DNA of 64,000 nucleotides, taken from Pyronema omphalodes. Its lineage: Eukaryota > Ascomycota > Pezizomycetes > Pezizales > Pyronemataceae. Shown here one piece after another: positions 32,704 through 42,388 of this stretch (position 1 is the stretch's first letter; every line of letters starts with the position of its first letter). Under the pieces are notes generated by a model that searched no databases, was not told where the DNA came from, and saw only the letters and a program-made list of their open reading frames with translations. The position numbers and the translations under genes were made by a program. The stretch spans positions 62,001 to 126,000 of the forward strand of contig JAJJXM010000100.1 in NCBI GenBank assembly GCA_024516155.1. Reading direction: 5' to 3'.

Positions 32704-35700
32704 TACAGCTGTGGAGCAGGTTTATTCGGGTACCTGCGGTGGAATTGGGTGATGGCGTCGGGGGAGTTTTGGAAATTGTCGGCGGGGTACCAGGTCGTAT
32801 CGGGGTCGTGGAAACCAGTCCACTTGACTCGATATTGTATCTGACCCCGGTGGCGTCGAGAATCCACTATTTCCTCAACTTCCCACTCTTCCTCGTCGTC
32901 GAGGACAATCGGTAGCGGAGGGGGCTGAATATGGCCTGGGATGGTTGTCGAAGTAGGTTGAGACGGTTCTAGAAGGGAGATGTGAAATACTGGATGGATT
33001 TTTGCGTTTGGGGGGAGGTCCAGCTTATAAGCTCGCGACCCTACCTTAGACAAGATAGTGTAGGGCCCCAATAGCTTGTAATCGAGCTTGTTGGAGGGTC
33101 GGGTGGTTTTCACATTCTTCCTCTTCAGCCAGACCCGATCTCCCACTCGAAGGACCGGATCCGGGTGTCGATGCCGGTTCGCCTGTTCTGCATGAGCCGT
33201 CTGGGCATAGTGGACCTCCGCCCTCAGATCCTCGTGAAGTCGGTTGAGGGCGCCAACATATTTGGAGACCTCGGGGTTTCCTTCCGCGACTTCACCCAGC
33301 GGCTGGGTAAAACGGGGATGATATCCGTAATTTGCAAAGAAGGGGGACACCTTGGTCGTTCCTGAGCGGGAATTGTTGTAGCAGAACTCCGCCATAGGAA
33401 GGAGTTGGTTCCAATTGTCCTGTTGATAGTTACAATACGCCCTGAGGTATTGTTCGAGGATCGCATTGACCCTCTCTGTCTGTCCGTCGGACTCTGGGTG
33501 AAACGCCGTACTCAGGTTCCTCGTCGTCCCCATTGCCTCCATAACCCTCTTCCAGAACTGAGAGGTGAATAGGGACCCCCGGTCCGAGATGATGCTGCTG
33601 GGGAGTCCATGGGCCCGTACCACATGTGTGAGGAACCCGTCCGCAAGTTCCCTGGGTCCCATAGTATCCTTACATGCTACGAAGTGTGCCATCTTCGTCA
33701 AGCGGTCCACAATCACCCATATCGCATTCATTCCCCCATCCTCCGGAAGACCCGTGATAAAATCCATGGAGATGGATTCCCATGGTCTTTCTGGAATCTG
33801 TAACGGTCGTAAGAGACCGAAGGGGGCGTGCTTAATGGGCTTGATACGTTTACAGGTATCACAGTAGTCGACATATCGAGTCACATACTGCCGTTGTTGT
33901 GGCCAATAAAAATTTCGGCTGACCAACTCCAATGTCCTTGCCCTTCCCGGATGCCCCGCGGCCTGGGAGTCGTGATGTTGTCGTAAAATTTGTAACCTCA
34001 GGTCGTCGTCGTCCGGGACCCATATCAATCCCTCGTATAGGAGTAACCCATCCTTTTCCTCGCATAACCCCAAGGGGACCCTATTGTCTCGGGTTATCCC
34101 TTCCCGAAGTTTGCGGATTACCTCCTGGAGTTCTGTATCGGTCTTCGTTTTTTCCCGAATTTTGGTAATGAGGGGGGTGTCCGGGGTGAGTCTTATCAAC
34201 TGTGTCCCGTTCACATGAAAGACTTCCTGGGGAAGGAGGACTCGGCTTCGGTTCTGCCGGTGCTTCATCTCCCCTTCCCAGGGAGAGTCTCCTGACTCTC
34301 GGGACAATATGTCGGGTTTTCCTGCCAACTTCCCCGGACGATACGTGATCGTGAAGTCATAGTTGGCCAGTTGTTCCGCCCATCGGGCCTGTCGGAGGTT
34401 GAGATCCCTCTTCGTTTGCCAATACTCTAGATTCTTATGGTCTGACAGTATCCGGATACTGTGTTTTGTTGATTTGCAGTATGTCGACCATTTGTCCAAG
34501 GCTTCCACTATTGCGAGGAGCTCCTTATCGTGGATGTCGTAATTGAGCTCCGCTTCTTTTAATTTTCTTGAAAAATAGGCAAGGGGGTGCAGTACGTTGG
34601 AGTCGTCGGGTTGTGAGCAGACTGCCCCGATGGCATAGTCTGAGGCGTCTGTTTCCAGGGTGAGCGGCCGATCCGGGTCGAAATGTTGCAGGATCGGTTG
34701 GGATATCATTGCCGTTTTGAGTTGCTCAAAGGCCCGTTGTGTCTCGTCATTCCACTCCCAGGGTACCTGTTTCTTCGTCAATCGTGTCAATGGCGTGGTG
34801 ATCTTGCTGAAATCCCGGATGAATCGACGGTAGAAATTGGCGAACCCAAGGAAACTCTGGACTCCCTTCACATTTACCGGTTCCTTCCATTCCTTAACCG
34901 CCCTAATTTTCTCGGGGTCCATCTGCAACCCTGTGGGGGAGATGATGTATCCCAGGTATTCCGTCTTTTTCGTGTGGAATTCACATTTCGAGGGTTTCAG
35001 GGTGAGTCCTACGTCCCTTAACCTCTCCAAGACCATGCGGACGTGCTTTCGATGTTCCTCCATATTATCTGAGTAGATCAATATGTCGTCGAGATAGGCG
35101 ATGCAAAAGATGTCGAGGTAATCACTTAAGACTTCGTTCATCCATCGTTGAAACGAAGCCGGAGCATTTGTCAAACCAAATGGCATCACCAAATACTCGT
35201 ATAGACCGTACTTGGTACGGAACGCAGTTTTCCATTCATCTCCTGTGGCTATTCGGAGGTTATGGTATGCATCTCGCACATCCAATTTGGTATAGATCTT
35301 GGCGTTGGAAAGTCTATCCAACGCTTCCCCTATCAGCGGGAGTGGGGTGCGATCCTTGATTGTGATTTCGTTGAGTCGTCGGTAGTCGACGCATAACCGT
35401 AAAGTACCATCCTTTTTCTTAACGAAATGGATGGGGGCTCCCGCTGGAGACGTCGACCGTCGGACCCAACCCCTCTTTTCATTCTCTTCCAAGTAATCCC
35501 TCAGTACTCGCAGACGTTCTTCATCGAGGGCTCGCAGGGGTTCGAACGGCGGAACCTTTCCGTCCATCAAGGGAATCCGGTGGTCATGATGTCGGTGCGG
35601 AGGTAACCCTACCGCCTCTTTTTCCCTGAATACGGAGAGGTAATCTGCATATTCCGGTGGTATTATTTCTTCCAGGGAGTCAGGCTTGCTCTTCCCCGCT

Positions 35701-36668
35701 CGACTTATGGTACTCGCGAGTTCCAATTCCCCGGAAGTGGCAATTGATTTGGCGGGAGCGGTTTCCCAGTTCCCCGGTTCGTCCTGGTTGGTTGGTGCAG
35801 TAGCGGTTGATTTGGCGGGAGCGGTTTCCCAGTTCCCCGGTCCCTTCTTGTTGGCTGGCGCTTGCGGGGGTTGCCGCGAAGCGCACTGAGACGAGTCGGG
35901 ATCGGCCTCGGTGGATTCCGCGCGCCTAGATCCCTGTACGCTTTCCATATCCTCGTCCTCCGACTCTTCCACCTCTTCTCCTTCGTCATCTTCTTCTATA
36001 CTTTCTCCCCAGATCTCTTGGATGCGAAGCTCATCTTCCTCATCCGTCTGAAGCATCTCCTTCGGTTCTTCCATACCATAGGCGTGCTCCGCTTCCTCAT
36101 GTATCCGTTGATTATATTCTTTTTCTGCCCCCCGTTCCGATACGGTCGTGGCATGGGGCGAGGTAGGAAGGCAGTTCTTTCCGCATTTCTCGGAGTTGAA
36201 GACAATCCTTCCTTCCTTCCAGTCGATGCTGGGATTGTGTTTCCGCAACCAAGGCAGTCCCAGGATAATGGGTGCGTTGCCAATGGTAATACAGTGGAGC
36301 TTGATGTCTTCCCTATGGTCGTTGATCACCATGGTCACCATGGCATCGTGGGTTACTGGTCCCCCATCCAACTCCCGTCCGTCTACAGCGAGAACCTTTC
36401 GTGGGGTTAATTTTTTCGCGCAGGGCAATCCCTGCTGTCTCACATATTTTCGATCTATAAAATTCTCCGTGGCCCCGCAGTCGATCATGGCCGTTGTTTG
36501 GTATTCTTTCTTATTTCGTCCGATTAACTTTACTCGCAGGATAATTTTTTCGTTTCTTCCGTATGGTCCTACACTCGAGATTCTATCCGCCGGTCCTGCC
36601 GTGGTTGAACTGGTGGGCGACAGTTGCCCCAGGAATCCACCTTTTCCTTTTATTCCTGGGGGTTCTCT
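32703..36668 (-). CDS. element B pol: PR, RT, RNase H, INT, chromodomain, 1321 aa
   Basis: Uninterrupted from the frameshift at 36668 to TAA at 32703-32705. Retropepsin (MIDCGATENF), RT with YLDD, RNase H, integrase with HHCC finger and DDE core, then a C-terminal chromodomain (EEWEVEEIVDSR, VKWTGF). Chromodomain integrases of this lineage bind modified histones and steer insertion to chromatin marks. Compared with A it has Glu in place of the nonsense codon before integrase, so it is the likely functional reference for the family. Expression depends on the -1 frameshift on GGGAAAA (36674-36668). Confidence 0.93.
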   Translation of the reverse strand, partial: REPPGIKGKGGFLGQLSPTSSTTAGPADRISSVGPYGRNEKIILRVKLIGRNKKEYQTTAMIDCGATENFIDRKYVRQQGLPCAKKLTPRKVLAVDGRELDGGPVTHDAMVTMVINDHREDIKLHCITIGNAPIILGLPWLRKHNPSIDWKEGRIVFNSEKCGKNCLPTSPHATTVSERGAEKEYNQRIHEEAEHAYGMEEPKEMLQTDEEDELRIQEIWGESIEEDDEGEEVEESEDEDMESVQGSRRAESTEADPDSSQCASRQPPQAPANKKGPGNWETAPAKSTATAPTNQDEPGNWETAPAKSIATSGELELASTISRAGKSKPDSLEEIIPPEYADYLSVFREKEAVGLPPHRHHDHRIPLMDGKVPPFEPLRALDEERLRVLRDYLEENEKRGWVRRSTSPAGAPIHFVKKKDGTLRLCVDYRRLNEITIKDRTPLPLIGEALDRLSNAKIYTKLDVRDAYHNLRIATGDEWKTAFRTKYGLYEYLVMPFGLTNAPASFQRWMNEVLSDYLDIFCIAYLDDILIYSDNMEEHRKHVRMVLERLRDVGLTLKPSKCEFHTKKTEYLGYIISPTGLQMDPEKIRAVKEWKEPVNVKGVQSFLGFANFYRRFIRDFSKITTPLTRLTKKQVPWEWNDETQRAFEQLKTAMISQPILQHFDPDRPLTLETDASDYAIGAVCSQPDDSNVLHPLAYFSRKLKEAELNYDIHDKELLAIVEALDKWSTYCKSTKHSIRILSDHKNLEYWQTKRDLNLRQARWAEQLANYDFTITYRPGKLAGKPDILSRESGDSPWEGEMKHRQNRSRVLLPQEVFHVNGTQLIRLTPDTPLITKIREKTKTDTELQEVIRKLREGITRDNRVPLGLCEEKDGLLLYEGLIWVPDDDDLRLQILRQHHDSQAAGHPGRARTLELVSRNFYWPQQRQYVTRYVDYCDTCKRIKPIKHAPFGLLRPLQIPERPWESISMDFITGLPEDGGMNAIWVIVDRLTKMAHFVACKDTMGPRELADGFLTHVVRAHGLPSSIISDRGSLFTSQFWKRVMEAMGTTRNLSTAFHPESDGQTERVNAILEQYLRAYCNYQQDNWNQLLPMAEFCYNNSRSGTTKVSPFFANYGYHPRFTQPLGEVAEGNPEVSKYVGALNRLHEDLRAEVHYAQTAHAEQANRHRHPDPVLRVGDRVWLKRKNVKTTRPSNKLDYKLLGPYTILSKVGSRAYKLDLPPNAKIHPVFHISLLEPSQPTSTTIPGHIQPPPLPIVLDDEEEWEVEEIVDSRRHRGQIQYRVKWTGFHDPDTTWYPADNFQNSPDAITQFHRRYPNKPAPQL

Positions 36669-37708
36669 TTTCCCGACGTCTCACCGAGTCCCTCCTCTAC
36701 CAATGTAGTTTCCGCTGCTCTGAATAATTTCTTACTTGGGCACTTCGCAGCGTAGTGTCCCACCTTCCCACAGTTAAAACATTCGTTATTCCGCTTCCGC
36801 CTATCCTCCTCCGTCCTATCCCTTGGTTTCGGTCGACGAGTGGAATCTAATTCCATTGGTTCGGGGTCGGAGAGTCGAGATTCGTGTCCCTGCCCCTTAA
36901 GATGGGGGTGGTGATAGAATTGAGGTTCATACCGAGTCCTCAGGGTTCGGAAGTTGAATAGTCGGTTGTCTAACGCTATGGCCTTGTTGGCGAATTCCGT
37001 GAGATCCGTTGGTCGTTCATCAAGGAGTGCCAACTGCCGTTGGACGTCTGTGTTTAGTCCATCACTGAATTGATCGATGTAGGTCTCGTCATTGTATCTT
37101 AAATCGGATTTGATCCTTTGAAATTCGGCCCAGTATGCAGCGGCGGATCGCGCGCCCTGCCTGATCATCTTGAACTTTCTTCTTGCTACTTCTTTTGAGT
37201 CGGCTTCCCCGAAAGCCCTACTGACAGCAGTCTTAAAGGCCTCCCAGGTCGTGTATACGCTTTTCCCCTCCTTGATGGACGGCTCGATCCATGCCCAAGC
37301 GTTACCTCTACAGCGGGAGCTCGCATAGTTCACCTTTTTCTGTTCGGTGTCGAATCTATTCCCTTCACAATTGAACTTCAGTTCACATTGCGTCAGGAAT
37401 GCCCTCAGCTTGGTCCGTTCACCGTAGTACAGCTCCGGGTCTTCCACCTTGGGGTTACTGTTTGTCGTGGGGCGATGGAGTTGAATGAGGATCTGGTTCA
37501 ACTGCTCCTGGGTCATAGTGACCGGAGTGACAAGTCCCAATCCTGCCGGGGTCGCCATTTCCGCAGGGTCGTCGGTAGAGGTATGGGGGAGTTCGGGTGA
37601 TTCGGGGGTCTGGGGTCTGGATGGTTGTTCGGGGGTCACTGGGCTTGCCGATCCGGTCGGTTCTTGTTCGATATGTTCTCCGAGCTCTTTTAGCTGAAAG
37701 GATGCCAC
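36650..37708 (-). CDS. element B gag, intact, proposed GTG start
   Basis: Particle structural protein of 352 residues from GTG at 37708, or 302 from the first ATG at 37558. The GTG has A at -3 and G at +4. The stretch between GTG and ATG is similar in protein sequence to the matching stretch of C gag (FQLKELGEHIE against FRLQELSEVIE, and SPVTPE in both). Gag domain, then a CCHC knuckle near the end. Cys replaces the nonsense codon seen in A. Slippery heptamer and hairpin lie at its 3' end. Confidence 0.88.
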   Translation of the reverse strand: MASFQLKELGEHIEQEPTGSASPVTPEQPSRPQTPESPELPHTSTDDPAEMATPAGLGLVTPVTMTQEQLNQILIQLHRPTTNSNPKVEDPELYYGERTKLRAFLTQCELKFNCEGNRFDTEQKKVNYASSRCRGNAWAWIEPSIKEGKSVYTTWEAFKTAVSRAFGEADSKEVARRKFKMIRQGARSAAAYWAEFQRIKSDLRYNDETYIDQFSDGLNTDVQRQLALLDERPTDLTEFANKAIALDNRLFNFRTLRTRYEPQFYHHPHLKGQGHESRLSDPEPMELDSTRRPKPRDRTEEDRRKRNNECFNCGKVGHYAAKCPSKKLFRAAETTLVEEGLGETSGKENPQE

Positions 37709-37806
37709 TGTGTGCGCCTTCTTCTGGGTTTTCTGGGTCTTCTGGGTTCTCTGGGTTTTCTGGGTCTTCGTTCCGCGTTGGGTGTCGTACACAGGACGCA
37801 ATCAAA

Positions 37807-38073
37807 TATCAGAATCCGTATCCACGGTTACTGACGACAGGCAGCGCGGGGTTTTCGGCGGCGAGGAGGGCGGCGGCGGGTTAGGTAAGGCTGGTAAGTT
37901 GGGAATGGGCAAGGGTTTGTGGGCTTGGGAAATCACAGGTGAGTTTGGCGAGATGGGATATCACAAGGGAACTTTTGTAGATAGGATTGTGGTAAATAGA
38001 AACTTGATTGCGTGAAGAAATAAACTACATACAAATTTCCTCCTCTTATACTTGTTCCTTCATGACTCGTGAC
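37807..38073 (-). repeat. 5' LTR of element B, truncated by insertion of E
   Basis: The last 267 bp of the LTR (R-U5 side), followed leftwards by PBS 37797-37806. At 38074 the LTR stops, mid-sequence, at the TGTCACACCC start of E. The missing 588 bp should lie on the far side of E, outside the window. GTGAC (38069-38073) is the predicted TSD. Confidence 0.85.
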
Positions 38074-39483
38074 TGTCACACCCTATAATGTGTGAGAATA
38101 GAATAGGTATCATATATAACGCTATGGAGAATATGGCAAACTCGACAGGAGAATGAATAATTAGGTTAGTATCCCGGGACGGAACCCCCAGAGGAGCTCC
38201 GGCGAGCCACGTCACGTGATTCGTGACTTTCCGATGGGACCTCACGAGGATCCCGGCCCGAGGCGTCGAAACTATTATTCACTGTCAGTTTGGGAGGATT
38301 CAGGACAGAGAACGGGAAAGGAACACTTACCTCAAGGGTGTCGACTTACCCTTGAGACAACTACGAACGACGCTGATGGAGAACAAAGAAGACGACGAAA
38401 GGTCACCTCCTTATACCTGAGGAGTATTCGGCAATACACGGCTACAATAGGGGCTGCATAGGAACAGGAGATTCCAAGAAGATGCAGATGCGGCGCAAGA
38501 GTGTCATCCGGTCTTACGAGTTGGGTGGACAGTTGGGCGAAGAGATAAGGCAGAGTCTAGTCAGCAAACAGGAGTGGAATGCAGGACAAGGGTCAACAGT
38601 GCATTGGCATGAGACGACGTCCAGCAAGGAACTCCACTCAGGAAACCTGTTTGATGGAACTGATATGACGCGTCCTTAGGCCTAGAGCTGCCAACTTGGA
38701 ACAAGGCGGCGTTTGCATCCACACCAGGGTGTGGCTGCGCGCAAGTGCGCGCAGGTGGGGCACATATGACATCACACAGGAATGTGACGGAGTGATCCAC
38801 TCCGGTAGGGCATCAGGATGCCTTATGATGTCAGTGACCTCTACTTGCAATCGAGATTCTCTAGGGAGATCTATGATGGCGCGACTCATCCGATAAATGA
38901 CTCATGCGTCATTATCACAAGAGTTCATGCATAATGCAGTCAGACGGAGTTGCCCTCCGGTGTGACTCATAACCCCAGCACCTCATTGGAAGGTGTGGTA
39001 GTACGGTGAGCTATTTCAAGGATTAATCTGACCAGGGCGAGCATTATGCAAGTAAGCAATTAATTTAATTGCGCGCTTAGGATAATGCAAGCCTCAGCAG
39101 ATGCGTCACAGCTTTGACCCATGTCTTATCTCCTAAGCTCAGTTTGGCAGTTGGTTCCCCAAGGAAGGCTGGGCGAACTTGTAGACGAAAGTCTATAAAA
39201 GACCCTATGTCTTCCCTCTGTCTCGTCCATCATCAACCATTTGATCCTCTACGCGACGATACCTATTATCACCAACGAATACCTCCGAAGACGACCCTTA
39301 AGTTTATTCGGCCTGTGATCGATTGATTTACTTCCTAGCTTTATCTTTTGAATACCTGTACTAGTTCTTGAGAACGAAGTGTCTGTTTGTCTTGAGAACG
39401 AAGTGGTTGTCTATCCTAGGACGAAGCACTTGGAAGGACGATCGAAAAGCCTCTGCATAGTTAGGACTGTGCCCAGGTTCACA
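38074..39483 (+). repeat. 5' LTR of element E
   Basis: 1410 bp from TGTCACACCC to CAGGTTCACA; both ends agree with the E-family solo LTR at 29131/19481. TATAAAA at 39194-39200. CCTTAAGTTTAT (39296-39307) is the exact reverse complement of ATAAACTTAAGG (39486-39497), the presumed primer-binding site just after the LTR. Confidence 0.85.
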
Positions 39484-39592
39484 CTATAAACTTAAGGCTA
39501 CAAGCTACCAAGTTTATTAATCGACACGAATACGAAAAGACCCTCTTCTAGGGCAAGCCTTATCAATTTCCGAAAACACATTCTATTCAGCA

Positions 39593-41758
39593 ATGTCTTC
39601 CTTCCCCAGAATCACTGCCTCCCCGGCACCACGCGACGATGACGACGTTTCCATGACCAATGCAGTGGAAATCTATCGCCCTCAAACATGGGACGAGCTC
39701 TCTGGGCCAGGAAAGGCAACACGCCAGGGGACCAGTGTTGACAGGAACCAACTTCCTGATTGGTTCATTAAGATGGTGGAAAAGATGCAAATGACGGAAA
39801 GGGATGTTCAGGGATTGATGGCAGCCCTTAGAACCGAAGGAGCAACGGTACAAGCTGATATCAATTACATGAAGTACCAATATGACGAGATGGCCAAAAC
39901 AATGCAACAAGCCTACGATGTTGTGTTGCGCCAAGGGAATATTGACAGAGAACTGAGCCAAACCTCCATTGTACGACTCATTCAATCTAGCAATGAGTTT
40001 AGCTCGGATGTTTGGAATGCCATTGGGGAATTGGCAACGGACATTCAACAGAAGCAGGTAGCCCACAACCAGGCTGCTGAGCGTTTGAACATTGGTGTTA
40101 GGATCATCAATGATTACTTGAGGGATTTCTCCAACTATCAACAAGGTTGGAATATGGGAGTCGAAGGTTGGGCAGCCACAAAAAATCAGACTGACCAACA
40201 AAGGGACGAACAGATTCGTCTTTCAGCACAAGCAGAGCAGGAGCAACAACGGAAATTGCTGGAGTATGAGACTCAGAGGGAGAATGAGAAGAAGGAAATC
40301 ATCGATAAGGTGATTCAAAGGGTTATGGATATGAATGCAAGGAACCAACCTATCGATGCGGAATCCTTGGCTGAGGCGGTACAAGATGAACCCCGGCGGA
40401 GGACGGTCTCCCCTAGCCTCTTCAACATTGCAATGGAGACTGCTCTGCCTGCCTCAAGGATTGCCACACCACCCCCAGCAGCAGCTGGAAATGGCGGACG
40501 AGGAAATGGACCACCAAGAAGGAGAATCACCATTCCTCCTCCGGAGCCCTCTGATAACGGAAACCGCAATCCCAGACAGCCTGCAGCACCCCCTCAACAG
40601 AACCAGCCCAGTGATAACGCAGAAGTTGAAGCTACACAATTTCTGACAGCTATCATTGATAAGATTCAAGGACCTAGGGATGGCCCCAAGAGACCCAAGA
40701 TGCCAGAACTCAAGGCACCACAATACTTTTCTGGCAAGGACAAGACCCTTTACAGAGCCTGGTGGACATCGGTACAGGACTACGTTTCAACCTATGCTAT
40801 GTCCTGGCCGGACGAGGATGCACAAATCAAGTGGGTTGGAAGTTTATTCACCCACAAGGCTTTGGCATGGCACCAGGAGCGTAGGCAGTCTATCCAGAAG
40901 CAAAACTTGAAGGACAATTGGGAGGCATTCTCTAGTGCGATTGAGGCAAGGTTTGAGGACAAGAGGGAAGCTCAGAAGGATGTGAAGAGAATCACTGAGC
41001 TTCAATATGATGGTGATATCGACGACTATATCACTAAGTTAGAAGATTTGAATATGCGCGTTGGGGCATTGGGACCTATGTACAGAAATGTCATATGGGA
41101 GGCCATGACCCCAGCTATTAAAAAAATGGTTTATCAGAGATATGGTGGAATTCCTAATGAAGACAGTACCCTGATTGATGCAGTAAAGGATGCTGCGCAT
41201 GTTATTGAGGGATTGAATGAGGAGTTGGGATATACCAAAAAGAGAACTCTGGAAGTGCGTGGGGAACGCAAGGATAAGGGAAAGGAAAAAGAAACTGCGC
41301 ATCCACGGGAGGTGCAGCAGAAGAATCAAAAGGTTAAGGATAAGGGACCAAAAAAGGAATTTGCAGGGAAAAAGGATAAGAAATCTGAGAAATCTGCGGT
41401 ATACGCCTCAGGAAGGGAGGCTTTGCAGGGAGTTCCCCAAGCCGAAATTGACAAGCATAAGAAGGAAAAGGCAGACTGTTGGCGTTGTGGTCGTTCTGGA
41501 CACAGAATGTACGACTGCTATGCTAAGAAGACAGTTGGGGGGACTGAGTTGGCAAAGGATGGGAAGGTAGCTTCTTCAGGGAAGAGGAAGCGGAATGATG
41601 AAGATAATGAAGAAGGGCAAGAACAAGAAAAGCCCAAGGAGGCCAAGAAGGCAAAGACTGCTGCAGTAAGACAAGATGAGGAAGACACTCATATGTCTGA
41701 TGCGCAACCAAGAATTTGGGAATTGGAGGATGAGGAAAATATGCATTCGGATTTTTAA
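39593..41758 (+). CDS. element E gag, 721 aa
   Basis: ATG at 39593. The long N-terminal part looks helical and Gln-rich, with coiled-coil character (about residues 60-250). A Pro/Arg-rich stretch follows, then the retrotransposon gag core (KTLYRAWWTSVQDYVS, ALAWHQERR, ARFEDKREA), a Lys/Glu-rich segment and a zinc knuckle (CWRCGRSGHRMYDC). The acidic C-terminus ends at TAA 41756-41758, within a T run where a -1 shift would enter pol. Twice the size of the other gags here. Appears intact. Confidence 0.88.
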   Translation: MSSFPRITASPAPRDDDDVSMTNAVEIYRPQTWDELSGPGKATRQGTSVDRNQLPDWFIKMVEKMQMTERDVQGLMAALRTEGATVQADINYMKYQYDEMAKTMQQAYDVVLRQGNIDRELSQTSIVRLIQSSNEFSSDVWNAIGELATDIQQKQVAHNQAAERLNIGVRIINDYLRDFSNYQQGWNMGVEGWAATKNQTDQQRDEQIRLSAQAEQEQQRKLLEYETQRENEKKEIIDKVIQRVMDMNARNQPIDAESLAEAVQDEPRRRTVSPSLFNIAMETALPASRIATPPPAAAGNGGRGNGPPRRRITIPPPEPSDNGNRNPRQPAAPPQQNQPSDNAEVEATQFLTAIIDKIQGPRDGPKRPKMPELKAPQYFSGKDKTLYRAWWTSVQDYVSTYAMSWPDEDAQIKWVGSLFTHKALAWHQERRQSIQKQNLKDNWEAFSSAIEARFEDKREAQKDVKRITELQYDGDIDDYITKLEDLNMRVGALGPMYRNVIWEAMTPAIKKMVYQRYGGIPNEDSTLIDAVKDAAHVIEGLNEELGYTKKRTLEVRGERKDKGKEKETAHPREVQQKNQKVKDKGPKKEFAGKKDKKSEKSAVYASGREALQGVPQAEIDKHKKEKADCWRCGRSGHRMYDCYAKKTVGGTELAKDGKVASSGKRKRNDEDNEEGQEQEKPKEAKKAKTAAVRQDEEDTHMSDAQPRIWELEDEENMHSDF

Positions 41759-42388
41759 AGTCCTCTAGGGAGGCGTCACCCGAGGAGGAAACATATGAAG
41801 ACGCAATAATTGGGAAATGTGCTGGAACAAAAAGAAAAACAATGGACAGCCTTGAGTCGACCAGGACTAAGAGTCGACGATCAGACAATGGAGATGCAAT
41901 TCCAGGAACTAGGGAATTAGCACCAACTCCTCCTCACCACGGACCGAGACCAATAATCAATATGGTTCTCAACTGGTCCAAGAATCAGCAACGCACAGTT
42001 AGAGTCCTCTTGGATACAGGCTCTACTGCTGCCCTCCTGGACAAAACATTTGTCCACAAATACAAAATCCCAACCGTCAAAAGAGACACCCCCCTCCAAA
42101 TCCGCAACTTCAACAATGAAATAGTTGCTGGAGCAGGAGTTTTCTTTACGGTTCCATTCATGTTGCAGCATAAGAACCACTTTGCTGCAGAGTCATTTGA
42201 AGTCGCTCCACTAGATAGCGACTGCGATGCTATCCTTCCATGTTGGTGGATGGCTCAACATCAGCCTGGCAACCTCTGGGGAGATCAGAACCAGATCTCA
42301 TTCACCTCCGCACGTTGCAAAGAGAAGTGCACTAAGGCGCAAGCCAGTGCCTTCTCCCTCCAGGTCGACAAACATGTACTCGACCACC
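41755..42388 (+). CDS. element E pol, protease part
   Basis: The -1 frame relative to gag, open from the T run at the gag stop (TTTTTAA, 41752-41758). It encodes an aspartic protease with canonical LLDTGSTAALLD and a following conserved part. An in-frame ATG at 41842 could also serve as an independent start. The frame is cut at 42388 by element D and continues at 57493 (…LDH then PEALVLS). Confidence 0.82.

Larger units (their letters stand above)
30903..38073 (-). mobile_element. element B: Ty3/gypsy, same family as A, intact coding, 5' LTR interrupted by E
   Basis: Minus-strand copy almost identical to A, inserted in LINE ORF1 (candidate TSD GGCGT at 30898-30902; its partner lies outside the window). 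gag, pol and ORF3 are all open. The 5' LTR is present only for its last 267 bp (37807-38073), where element E begins, so B has no promoter in cis. Confidence 0.93.
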
